In this document: one piece after another, positions 1 through 9,076 of the stretch | Layout: each line of letters starts with the position of its first letter | Position numbering within the stretch: position 1 is the first letter of the stretch | From: Chionoecetes opilio | Taxonomy: Eukaryota > Arthropoda > Malacostraca > Decapoda > Majidae | DNA: 64,000 nt | Reading direction: 5' to 3' | NCBI GenBank assembly: GCA_016584305.1 | Contig: JACEEZ010013551.1 | Location: forward strand, 80,001-144,000 | Position numbers and translations under genes: made by a program | Notes under the pieces: model-generated | Told to the model about the DNA's origin: nothing | The model's database searches: none | Seen by the model: the letters and a program-made list of their open reading frames with translations, nothing else

Positions 1-786
1 TAAAGATAAATGAAATATTACTATACACTACCTGCTTCGAAATATTACCATTTTGAGGTATTTGTAGTCAGAATATTGCGTCGTATTGATTGAAGTAATT
101 TTTTTTTTCTCTCTCTCTCTCTTTGTGTTAAAACCAAGCTATATATCGAAAATTCACATTATCGGTAGCGAAAATAACTTAAGTAGCAATTTATATGGAG
201 AAATGAAAATTAGGCAATGATCCGACATATAATCGTGCTGACTATAAATGTTCACAATATTTTCATACGTTGTGAAAAATTTCCACCTAAAGAACGAAGT
301 ATGTGACAGTCATACGCTGGTGTGATGAAGTAACCTGATGTATTTCAGCTTTATATGGAAACAAATTCAAGCATCTCTACTCTCTAGTTACGTCCTAAGA
401 CTGTAGCATATTACACTGATCCGTGGACTTTATTTATCCCTTGCCAGGTTAATTTGACATATAGACTAGGTTGCAACGCTTCAGTGTATAGATATTGCAT
501 ATATGCATCCATGTCATATATTTAAAACATACGACATGTTGACAGAAGCAGTATACCTACCGCTAAACATCAATTATTAATAGCGAGCAAAATATGGCAT
601 ATATATGAGTAGTGAAGTCATGATTTTTAAATATATATATGGTCACTGCACTTATGTATCCGATATATCACTGTAACATGCTGACAATATCAAACATGTT
701 GACAGAAACAGTGTATCTACTGAAACAAGATATATTTAAGACTCCTCAATATTCGGGATAAATAGGACTAAGTGTGCTTTGCTTAC
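1..786 (-). other. Intron 1 of the THAP gene (partial)
   Basis: AT-rich non-coding sequence downstream (minus strand) of the THAP exon donor site. It holds a short pyrimidine run near 110 and a loosely repeated segment with the core 'catgttgacagaa' near 536 and 694. I found no second THAP exon in it, so the remainder of that gene must lie outside the window. Confidence 0.55.
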
Positions 787-863
787 CTGTGAAACGTTAT
801 CCCAATTTTTCTTGAAGTATTCTTGTGCCCATTTTTGCAACCGTAGGCTGCACAATGCACCAT
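787..863 (-). CDS. First coding exon of a THAP-type zinc-finger protein
   Basis: Read on the minus strand from an ATG at 863-861, this 77-nt exon encodes 25 complete codons beginning MVHCAAYGCKNG and ending ITFH, with two extra bases that start an Arg codon. It stops at a good donor (CAG|gtaagc). The N-terminal C-x4-C pair (Cys4 and Cys9) directly after the start Met, followed by a Phe-His pair, is the signature of the first half of a THAP (C2CH) DNA-binding zinc finger, which starts at the protein N terminus in this family. The second half of the finger, with the later Cys and His ligands and the AVPTIF-like tail, would lie on the next exon outside the window. The host could be a cellular THAP factor or a THAP-bearing transposase such as THAP9 or a P element; one exon cannot separate these. 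Confidence 0.72.
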
Positions 864-1065
864 CTTGATTGTAATTCAAGAAATAATTTCCAGTAAACAC
901 AGGGCAGCAGTTCAACTTCCGCGGCTGAGTGGTGTCTCGAGATGGCCGTCAAGTGCGAGAGCGCCGCCCTGGTGGCGACACAACAAACTGCGCGGCGCTG
1001 ACAGAAGATAGCCCCTCCAGTTATTATAGAGCTCAGTGTTATTATAGAGCTCAGTGGTTGTCACT
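864..1065 (-). promoter_or_regulatory. Likely 5' UTR/promoter of the THAP gene
   Basis: The stretch just upstream of the THAP ATG (minus strand) is richer in G+C and CpG than its surroundings, especially 936-1000. That fits a CpG-bearing promoter, although no TATA box or initiator could be assigned. This rests only on position and base composition. Confidence 0.3.
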
Positions 1066-1141
1066 AGGAGGTTCCCGTGGTGTAACGGGAAGCACAGCCG
1101 CCCGGCATGCGAAAGTTCCCGGGTTCGAATCCCGAGCGGTG
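1066..1141 (+). repeat. tRNA-like sequence with pol III A and B boxes
   Basis: An A box-like segment (TGGTGTAACGGG) lies about 50 nt before an exact B box (GGTTCGAATCC). The T arm folds apart from one C-A mismatch at the base of its stem. The 3' acceptor strand (GCGGTGC) does not pair with the 5' end, and the anticodon stem keeps only about three pairs. It is better read as a tRNA pseudogene or the head of a tRNA-derived SINE than as a working tRNA. Confidence 0.5.
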
Positions 1142-1631
1142 CAACCTTTATTGGTGAGACCCCCTACTCTAACAAGTTATACCAAAAAAAGCCTATAAAC
1201 ACAATGATACACACTTCTTGGAAGAAAACGGCTCATATCTCGAAACTTAAGTTTTCTACATTTAGAGTGAAATTTCTCTGTTAAATTATAAAATAATGCA
1301 GCTGTAAAGGTATCTTTGGAAAGAGGAAAATGACATTTTTTTTACACAGATATATTTTCGAAAAAATATATTAATTTCCTGGTTAAAAAAAAAAAGATTT
1401 CAAACGAAAATTTAAAAAAGTTTTTGTCATAAAATAAATTGTCTCTTATTTTCATATGGATTGATTTATAATAAATCCATCTTTGTAAAAAGAAAGCAAT
1501 ATGTATGTATTTTATGGTAAATTATTTTCAAAGCATTTGGTTGAAAAACAATTGAGGAATTTGAAACGATACCGATGCCATTTTTGACGTTTTCAGTGTG
1601 TATTAATATTTTTTTCTCCTAAACTAATGAG
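1142..1631. other. AT-rich intergenic sequence
   Basis: Low-complexity AT-rich sequence with A/T homopolymers and no coding signal that I can support. Confidence 0.5.
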
Positions 1632-2060
1632 CAGAGCCGGGCACTAAATACATTGAATGTATCTAAATTAAATACTAAATACATCAATTGTATTTAAATA
1701 CATCAATTGTATTTATATACATTTTAAATACACACAAATTTAAACATGTCCGAAAAAAATTGGATTTCCTTAGAACTTTCCTTCTCAGGCCTAAATTTCC
1801 TTAAAATAAGGAAATTTCCTTGAAAGTGGAAACACTAGTTCACTGTAACATCAGGGTTGCCAGATAGTGGGGCGGGTTTATGGCCAAATTAACTGATAAA
1901 AAAGTATTTACATTTTTGTATTATGAGTATTTAAATACAATGTATTTAAATACTCATAAAAGTATTTAAATACATGAAAACCAATGTATTTATAAATAAT
2001 ACAATAAAAAATACACAAATGTATTTAAATACAAATGTATTTAAATACTGCCCAGCTCTG
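1632..2060. mobile_element. hAT-type MITE with 8-bp target duplication
   Basis: The 429-bp element has inverted ends CAGAGCCGGGCA and TGCCCAGCTCTG and is flanked on both sides by the exact 8-bp direct repeat CTAATGAG (1624-1631 and 2061-2068). Terminal CAG and an 8-bp TSD are diagnostic of the hAT superfamily. The interior is built of many short 'taaatac/gtattta' blocks and encodes nothing, so it is non-autonomous. Confidence 0.85.
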
Positions 2061-2160
2061 CTAATGAGTATCTCAATTAAACTTGGGGATTTGATGTTTC
2101 AGGTAATAAGTAACACACACCAAAAATCAAATGGATCAGAAAAAAATTAATGTCACCTCC

Positions 2161-2810
2161 TACCGTGGATAGCAGTAAAGTCGCCAGGACAACGTTTCTT
2201 TGTTATTTACAGACGTGTGGTGGCGTTAATACTTACATTTCTACATCCATGATTTCAGGAAAGCTAGAAGAGGCTATCTGGAAAGTCTGTGTCATTTTGT
2301 TTCTTCATCTGCGTCATATTGGGGCTATAAATGAACAAATTATAAAAATAAAACCGCGTGGCGACGTTGTTATACCTACTACAGTAAAGTCGCCAGCTAG
2401 TATTTTAACCCAACAGTTGATTTCGCCCACTTGGGGAATTCAGGAGAAATTAGAGGTAAAGTAAAACAAGTCTCTATATATATTAGCTGCGGAAGATGCT
2501 TGGATATAAAAGAATTCCTCTGCCAACGTGAAAACAAATTCTATTCAAGTATGAAAGATCTGGCAAGTTTTGTGTCCTGTCGCCCGAAAGGTGATGAGCT
2601 ACTGTCTGTCGTCGCGCCAAGAAAAACTTGAGAAGCAAAAAGGCGCAAGTTATATTTGCAGATACAAAGCATAAAACAACGCTGAAACAGGGTAGATTAT
2701 ACAGTCATGATATAGACTACTGTGTATCATCTTCAGTGGCACATAAAAATCAGTAGTGATGCTATAATTCGGAATATTTGGCGGCTGGCGACTTGACTGT
2801 ATATATCTAC
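2161..2810. mobile_element. MITE, tandem copy 1
   Basis: Starts with TACCGTGGATAGCAGTAAAG TCGCCA-type sequence and ends with the inverse (tggcgacttgactgta). An extra internal copy of the terminal motif lies at 2360-2400. No coding content. It shares its right end with the next copy, and its interior is about 90% like that copy by eye. Confidence 0.6.
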
Positions 2811-3491
2811 TACCGTAGATAACAGTGAAATCGCCAGTTCTACGTTTCTTTGTTATTTACAGACGTGTGGTGGCGTTAATACTTACATTTCTACATCCAT
2901 GATTTCAGGAAAGTTAGAAGGGGGCTATCGGGAGAGTCTGTGTCATTTTGTGTTTTCCCATCTGTGTCATATTAGGGCTATAAATGAACAAATGACAAAA
3001 AAAACCGAGTGGCGACCTCACTATACCTACTACCAGTAAAGCGCCAGTTTAGTATTTTAAACCCAACAGTTGAGTCCGCCACTCTGGGGAATTCAGGGAA
3101 AAATTAGAGGTAAAGTAAAACAAGTCTCTATATATATTACCCTGCGGAAGATGTTGGATATATAAAAATTCCTCTGCCAAACGTGAAAATAAATTCTATT
3201 AAAGTTTAAAAAGATCTGGCAAGTCTGTGTCCTGTCGCCCGAAAGGCTACTGTCTACTATCTGTCATCGCGCGAAGAAAAAAACGTGAGAAGCAAAATGG
3301 CAACAGTTATATTTGCAGATACAAAGGGCAATAAAACAACGCTGAAACAGGGTGATTATACAGCCTTTATATAAACTACCTGTGTAACATCTTCATTTGG
3401 CACATAAAAATCAGTAGTGATGCTATAATTCGTAATATTTGGCGCCTGGCGACTTCACTGCAGGTGGCGACTTCACTGTTATCTACGGTAG
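2811..3491. mobile_element. MITE, tandem copy 2
   Basis: Second copy of the preceding unit in the same orientation, beginning TACCGTAGATAACAGTG and ending in the exact inverse CACTGTTATCTACGGTA. The two copies abut with no spacer. That fits a tandem duplication or insertion of one copy into the terminus of the other. The superfamily is not resolved; a TA target is possible. Confidence 0.6.
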
Positions 3492-3784
3492 GTAACAGGC
3501 ATCGCCTCCTCTTAAAGTAATCGTCCAGACCATTTCATCATTCCTGATTTGATGTACGTAGTTAGAATATAGCCATTATCGAGTGTATCAACAATATGTT
3601 GTCACTTTTTGCATCCAGTCAGCCGTTTTTTAATAATCCGCAATCAAAATCTGTAAATTCCCCGAGCTTCGAAAACGCTACTGGCAACTGGCAGACGACG
3701 GCACCATAGCTCGGTGACGTCAGCCCAGGAGCTTCCTCCCTCCCGCGCTCATAGAAATACACATAAATCTAGGCAATAAACGTA

Positions 3785-4410
3785 AGGCGTTTTCTGCGGG
3801 GGAGCAAGTGAAATTTCGCTTGCTCAAATTTCACTTGCTGTTCAATCATCCAGGGAAGATGATTGCCCGACCCGCAAGAATTTGTTGCGGCAGCAAGCGA
3901 AATGTTTGTTTGGGCACTGTCGCGTTCGGCTGACGTGGCGGTGGTTTGTGCTTCAATAAAATGTGACAGTAGTGTACTCTAGTTAAAATCAATCACTCCT
4001 TATTTTAATATCTTATTCTATAATCTTGAATCAGGTAAGTGAGGTTGCGGCGTGTAATTAAGGATAAAATAACCAGCACATCTTTACATATTCCTATAGT
4101 ATATGCATTCAAACAGTCTTTATACACACAACACTGTGAACAGCCTCCGTCGGCCATCTTCCATCATCCTGTCCACTTGTGCATTCCTCTGTTCCAAGCT
4201 TCTGTGCTGCTTTATTGACAATACGAGCGTCACTTTTAGGTAAGAACATAGAACTCATCCAGCATAAAATCACTCGAGAAACTTTGGTCCGCCGCCCTGT
4301 TTTGTTTACATCTCAGCCGCCACCCTGCCATCTCGGGAGCAAGCGACGGAAAAGTTTTCTGCGGGGGGAAAGTGACCGCTTGCAAGCGAAATCCCCCGCA
4401 GAAAACGCCT
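3785..4410. mobile_element. MITE with GGCGTTTTCTGCGGGGGA termini
   Basis: Inverted ends GGCGTTTTCTGCGGGGG (3786) and CCCCCGCAGAAAACGCC (to 4409) bound about 625 bp with no transposase. Flanking trinucleotides TAA and TAT leave a TA or TWA target duplication, which would suit PIF/Harbinger, though this is uncertain. Subterminal 'gcttgc' and 'gcaagc' motifs recur at both ends. Confidence 0.6.
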
Positions 4411-4603
4411 ATAGTACTTGAAGAATTTTGGGTGTTTCTGATAGATTTTTTTTGCGATATGGTATACACATGCATCCTTGATGGGTGCAGCAAGAAAGCT
4501 GTGCCTCTCCAGAGAAGTTTGCACACGTATCAGACCAATAGGCGAGAAATGTGTAAAAAATGTTGGTGCGTCGGACGACGTTGGTGCATTTCGGTGAAGG
4601 TAG

Positions 4604-5530
4604 GGAAACGGGGGTGGGTGTTAGTGGTGGGGGAAGGGGGAGGGTGTTAGTGGTGGGGGAAATAGGTGGTGTTTGATGGTGGGGGAAAGGGATGGTTGTT
4701 AGTGGTGGGGGAAGGGGGTGGGTATTAGTGGTGGGGGAAGGGGATGGTTGTTAGTGGTGGGTGTTAGTGGTGGGGGAAGTGGGTGGATGTTGGTGGTGGA
4801 GGAAGGGGGTGGGTGTTGTGTGGTGGGGAAGAGGGTGGGTGTTGGTGGTGGGGGAAGTGGGTGGATGTTGGTGGTGGGGAAAGTGGGTGGATGTTGGTGG
4901 TTGGGGAAGGGGGAGGGTGTTAGTGGTGGGGGAAGTAGGTGGGTGTTGGTGGTGGGGAAGGGGATGGTTGTTAGTGGTGGGGGAAGTGGGTGGATGTTGG
5001 TGGTGGAGGAAGTGGGTGGGTGTTGGTGGTGGGGAAAGGGATGGGTGTTGGTGGTGGGGGAGGTGGGTGGGTGTTGGTGGTGGGGGAAGAGGGTGAGTGT
5101 TGGTGGTGGGGGAAGTGGGTGGATGTTGGTGGTGGGGAAAGTGGGTGGATGTTGGTGGTTGGGGAAGGGGGAGGGTGTTAGTGGTGGGGGAAGTAGGTGG
5201 GTGTTGGTGGAAGGGATGGTTGTTAGTGGTGGGGGAAGTGGGTGGATGTTGGTGGTGGAGGAAGTGGGTGGGTGTTGGTGGTGGGGGAAGGGGGTGGGTG
5301 TTCGGTGGTGGGGGAAGGGGGTGGTTGTTGGTGGTGGGGTAAGGGGGTGGATGTTGGTGGTGGGGGAAGGGGATGGATGTTGGAGATGGGGGAAGGGGAT
5401 GGGTGTTGAAAGTGGAGATGTGGGTGGGAACGGGGGTGGATGTTAGGGGATTAGGGTGGGGGAAGGGGATGGGTGTTGGAAGCGGGGATGTGGGTGGGAA
5501 CAGGGGTGGGTGTTGGGGATGAAGTAGAGT
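4604..5530. repeat. G-rich 24-27 bp minisatellite
   Basis: About 35 degenerate tandem units of the type GTGGGTGTTGGTGGTGGGGGAAG run with GGG tracts on the plus strand throughout. The long open frames in this stretch (Val/Gly/Cys-rich forward, Pro/Thr/His-rich reverse) are products of the repeat, not genes. The regular GGG spacing would support G-quadruplex formation on the plus strand. Confidence 0.9.
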
Positions 5531-5779
5531 GAATAATAGCAGATTCTTGAAGGACTCCAGCATCCCCCCCTCTCTCTCTTGTTGAACTCCTCGTGTGACG
5601 TCATCAATAATATGCGCGGGCCTGTTGGAGGGCTGAAACTTTTTTTTCCGCGCTTTTTACAAAAGTCGTGTTTTTACGGAAATAAGGCGTGGAAATTAAT
5701 TATTTTTTGTGGATTAGGCGTTTTGAATGAGCATTCAACATATTTATGCAAAAAAAAAATGGGTCTGGACAATTACTTT

Positions 5780-6190
5780 AAGAGGAACTTGATAATATGT
5801 ATTTGTCAGATCATCTTACTGAACATCCTGTACTTAGGCATCTTGTGAACTAGATCACGAATATGAGGCATTGGATAAGCATCGAGTAGTGTAAAACGGT
5901 TAATGGTCTGTGAATAATCAATGACCATGCGTCACTTGTGTCATTCCTTACTGGTTACCAACACTTGAGCTCTCCAGAGGGACTGACTCTTTTCTATAAT
6001 TCCCTCTTGCAGTAAGGACCAACTTGCTCAAGAATGAACTTGTCTGATTTTGAAAATCTCCGAGTCGAAGTAGAAATGGGCTTAACATCAGGAGACAGAT
6101 TAGGGAACAAAGAAGGTGGATCAATTGGCATACATGCTACACTACATATATAACTTTGGCAACGAGCCTTGTAGAGTGAATTCCACAGCT
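5780..6190 (-). pseudogene. Ty3/gypsy reverse transcriptase, N-terminal remnant
   Basis: On the minus strand this decayed stretch reads as the start of a Ty3/gypsy RT. Segments corresponding to the W-R-x-x-x-V-V palm entry, an 'RMVIDYSQTINRFT' block, 'DAYPMPHIRDLV' and a final 'YYQVPL'-like block occur in order but are split by several stops and frameshifts. It lies downstream of the protease-like frame at 6191-6544, matching gag-PR-RT order. The copy stops abruptly near 5780, before the catalytic Y-x-D-D. No LTRs were found. It is inert. Confidence 0.7.
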
Positions 6191-6544
6191 TTATGTTTTT
6201 CCATGAAGTCTTGGCCTATAATGATCTTTGAACAGTTGAGGAAGCACTGAAAGTTTGAATAGGGAGTAATGATTGTCTTTCACTTTTAAATCAACAAAAC
6301 AGTGTCCTAGCGTAGTAGAAATTTGAGAAGCAGTCAGGGTAATATCAGTCTTTGATGTGTACACAGGAATATTCAAGCACTCTACAATATTCGGGTGGAT
6401 GAAACTAATGGTGCTTCCACTGTCAATGAGTGAATTTACATGTAGTTCATTAACACTCACAGGAATAGAAGAACAGCAAGGTGTAATCACCGAGGCTAAT
6501 ACAGGAGTAGTAGCTGCAACAGCAGGAGGCAGGGTGCTGCTCAT
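6191..6544 (-). pseudogene. Retropepsin-like aspartic protease of a Ty3/gypsy element
   Basis: This 117-residue frame contains NSLIDSGSTISFIHPNIV at about residues 36-53. This is the D-S-G-S active-site loop followed by an 'SFI' beta strand, typical of gypsy-type retropepsins. A preceding Thr/Ser/Pro-rich linker and a following strand-rich stretch ending near an LKVKD turn fit the single-lobed fold. Upstream on the same strand is a gag-like remnant; downstream is the RT remnant in another frame. The frame is open, but its neighbours are broken, so the element as a whole is dead. Confidence 0.72.
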
Positions 6545-6552
6545 GTCAGTTC

Positions 6553-6942
6553 TTAAAGAGCTTTTCTTGTTGCACTTCCAATGACCAGATCTTTGTCTTG
6601 CAGCTGCAGCTTGACATCATTGCAGTCAACTGTTACCAAATCAGATCCATACTTCCTCTCAATTACCTGCCGTTGCATGAATCTTCGCATGAGTGTGAGA
6701 AGTGACTCACAAGCTGTCATATAGGATGTGCACAACTGGAGATTCTTTCTGGAACCCCAGAAAAGCATACTCAACCGCCAAGGGGCAGACTTCCCAGCTG
6801 CAATGCAGGTCCACAAGGTGGCTGAAAGGTATCCCTCCTCCTCCCCCCCCACAGGACCCACTGTATTCCTATCAGGCCATACTGAACTGACAATCCTGCT
6901 TGCACGACCCATTTGACAGATCAAGTTTTCCAGTTCAATCAT
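6553..6942 (-). pseudogene. Gag-like remnant upstream of the gypsy protease
   Basis: The position is that of gag, directly upstream of the protease frame. The only recognisable feature is a GHWKC half zinc knuckle in an alternative frame near 6575, just before the protease begins. I cannot recognise a capsid domain. The long open frame itself may be accidental. Assignment rests mainly on context. Confidence 0.35.
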
Positions 6943-7299
6943 GCCCCTTGGCCCATTTCAGTGCATGCAGAAGATACTGCATTTTTACACTTGAGGCCTG
7001 TCACTGGCATGGAGTGCCTTAAATTCTACACTTGAATGCCAGATAAGTAGGACATTTTCTCCAAAAGTAGGACACTTGACACCCTGCAGTATATTTACAT
7101 GCAACTATATGCATCCTTTTCCACTGCATCGGTGTATGTACTTGTACAGTGCAGGCATATACATATACGCGTTAATGGTTGATTCAGGTTATCTGGTTAC
7201 TTGGCCGTGGCCTCTTCCCTCAATGCTTTTCTAAAAAATCACCAGTGGAATCACCATTGCTAGCGAAAATCTGGGCAAAAAACTGGGCAAAATCTTGAG
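6943..7299. other. No feature recognised
   Basis: Unassigned sequence between the gypsy remnant and a pogo-like remnant. I see no exon, TIR or long repeat in it. Confidence 0.4.
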
Positions 7300-7441
7300 C
7301 CAGAGCTCTAATGTACTGGATTTGATATCAAACTCAGCACAAAATGCCTACATGGTGCCCCCTTCATCAATCCTGGCAAGGGGCCGCAACTTATCTTGCA
7401 GAATTAGGGTCATAAGTTTCATGCCCTTCCTGCTCTTAAGG
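7300..7441 (-). pseudogene. pogo/Tigger transposase N-terminal (HTH) remnant
   Basis: Minus-strand translation gives a block 'SRKGMKLMTLILQDKL...ARIDEGGTM' followed after a stop by 'FCAEFDIKSSTL'. It matches the CENP-B-type helix-turn-helix start seen in the pogo-like copies at 43.4, 54.5 and 55.0 kb in this window. Only this N-terminal exon-sized piece remains, with one in-frame stop. Confidence 0.6.
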
Positions 7442-7470
7442 TCCGTCCACACTAGCGGGCAATGCCCGCG
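7442..7470 (+). repeat. Left terminal inverted repeat of the outermost nested element
   Basis: GTCCGTCCACACTAGCGGGCA followed by a/gTGCCCG occurs here in plus orientation and, inverted, at 22630-22662. The pair brackets the whole nested stack between them and is the best candidate for the ends of the host element into which the jockey-type LINE inserted. Confidence 0.55.
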
Positions 7471-7538
7471 GGCACAAGCGAGCAGTTTGCCTGTTGACGG
7501 GCTCACCGCTTGTGCTTGTGCAAGAGAGTAAAATGCCC

Positions 7539-7549
7539 GTGATGGTAGG
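7539..7549 (+). repeat. Target-site duplication of the jockey-type LINE (left copy)
   Basis: GTGATGGTAGG, an 11-bp direct repeat, is found here at the LINE 3' end and again at 22296-22306 at its 5'-truncated end. Confidence 0.8.
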
Positions 7550-8160
7550 TGATTGATTGACTTAATGCCTAAAAAGGTGAATGTGCCAGACATCAGAGGT
7601 CATATGGCACTATGGCAAAGCATATAAAGGGGAGGGGTTAAAGAATAATAGTGAAACGATAAGGGAAGGGGAAAGAACGGAATGTTACAGCAGGATGGTT
7701 AGATCAGATGTAGGATGTGGATTTGTTGGAGGAAGGTTAAATTTTCCAGGGAGAAGGAGGGGGATTCCGGGAGAATGTCCGCAAGACAGAGGGGCCGGGA
7801 AAGGGAGGACAAATGAGGGAAGGAACTGGAATGGGCAGGAGTGAGATGGGGGCAGGATATTAGGACATGTTGGACAGTGAGAGGAACTTGACAGGGTGTG
7901 CAGAGGGTTGGGGTGGAGCGTGACATGAAATAGGAGTGTGTGAGGTTGGTATGGCCTATGCATAAGCGTGCGAAAGCAGTCTCCCAACGTCTATTAGAGT
8001 GGTAAGGATTTGACCATGGAGAGATAGAGGGTTTGATCAGGCGAAGTTTATTGGCAGAGAAAGTGGTCCAGGAGGATTGCCAGCGGTCGAATAGGAAAGA
8101 TTTAAAGGAAGGGTAGTAGTCGGAGGCTGGCAAGTTTGAGAAACGGGGGCATTGGGACTA
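7550..8160 (-). pseudogene. Jockey-type LINE, C-terminal segment and 3' end
   Basis: The minus strand encodes a roughly 144-residue segment with 'RWQSSWTTFSANKL', 'ARLCIGHTNLTHSYFM' and 'TPCQVPLTVQHVLISCPHL'. This is the R-I-G-H-T-x-L-T-H and C-x2-C/H-x3-C zinc-knuckle-like tail that follows RNase H in jockey-type LINE polyproteins. The frame continues from the RNase H block at 9013-9067 across an inserted MITE. The element ends in a tail containing 'gtcaatcaatcacc' next to the 11-bp TSD. Confidence 0.75.
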
Positions 8161-9012
8161 ATGCGGGGTTCAGACTACACGTAATTGCTACGTCCGTCTT
8201 GCCAACGTGACGTCATCGTGACGTCACTTCCTGCTTGTGTGACCTTGAAAGACGTGCGTCTGGAGGCAACAGATTCGGAGCCTCCAATTCTTTTGGCGGG
8301 CTGCGTGAGCGGTGGTGCCACAATCTATAGAACATTATACGTAACTAAATTTTGCAATATCAAAATAATGCTATTTCCAAGGTCTGATTTAAAATATATT
8401 TATTATCAGTGCTTCTGGAAGACAATATTAGTAATGGAAGACATACATGATGTGAAAATATTGTGTTCCGCTGCTTGAAGGCGGAACAGCGGCACCGCTG
8501 CTTGATTGTAAGCTCGACTACTACCACTACCTCTGTATATTTTAATGCGTTATTTCTCGTGTTCTCTAGTTCTAATCCTCTCACGTGCCCCTCTAGTAGC
8601 TATTATATACCATCCTTCCTACAGCATCACGCTACGTCACCAATACCCTCTACAGGCCGTGCAATAGGTAGTAATTATTAGTGACTTGAAAAATACATCC
8701 ACGACTGCGATATGTGGCAACACTTTTGGACCCCGCTAAACAAGATTTCACTTATAACCTTTGCCATAGCCTGTTGTCAGGGGATTGTAGCGCTGTATAG
8801 ATAGGCCAGGGAGTGAAGGGAGATATAGTGAAGGGAGTAATAGGTGTGTCATGGGGTACAAAAGGAAGGAAGTAAGGAAAGCAAGGTTTTATACAGTAAT
8901 ATTTTCTGATATGAGCGAGCGGGAGTGATCGACCAATGAGACGAGGTAACGTCATCGTGACGTCAGGATAACAAGACGGACGTAGCAAATACGTGGTCTG
9001 AACCGGGCCATA
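8161..9012. mobile_element. MITE inserted in the LINE RNase H region
   Basis: About 60-bp inverted ends (GGGTTCAGACTACACGTAAT... and ...ACGTGGTCTGAACC) both run into 'gctacgtccgtcttg' and 'tgacgtca' motifs. The flanking TTA/CTA-type trinucleotides suggest a 3-bp target duplication, as in PIF/Harbinger; one base differs. The LINE protein resumes on both sides, which shows it is an insertion. No transposase is present. Confidence 0.65.
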
Positions 9013-9067
9013 GTGGCTGAGCGCGCCAAAGAATCAACGCGTTCGTTGCCCGAGATACCCACGTGAC
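9013..9067 (-). pseudogene. Jockey-type LINE, RNase H fragment
   Basis: Minus-strand frame VPSHVGISGNERVDSLAR is the conserved C-terminal RNase H motif (S-H-x-G-I-x-G-N-E-x-A/V-D). It lies between the MITE on one side and the RTE insertion on the other. The Trp just before it is found at the far end of the RTE insertion near 10710. Confidence 0.82.
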
Positions 9068-9076
9068 TCGGTACCC
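9068..9076 (+). repeat. Target-site duplication of the RTE insertion (left copy)
   Basis: TCGGTACCC directly follows the (AATC)n tail of the RTE copy and is repeated exactly at 10701-10709. Confidence 0.85.

Noticed and set aside
1066..1141. Functional tRNA gene
   Set aside because: The acceptor stem does not pair and the anticodon stem is weak, although the A and B boxes are good.
4718..5563. Long open frames (242 and 270 codons) on both strands
   Set aside because: They are translations of the G-rich minisatellite in different frames; composition is purely Val/Gly/Trp/Cys or Pro/Thr/His.
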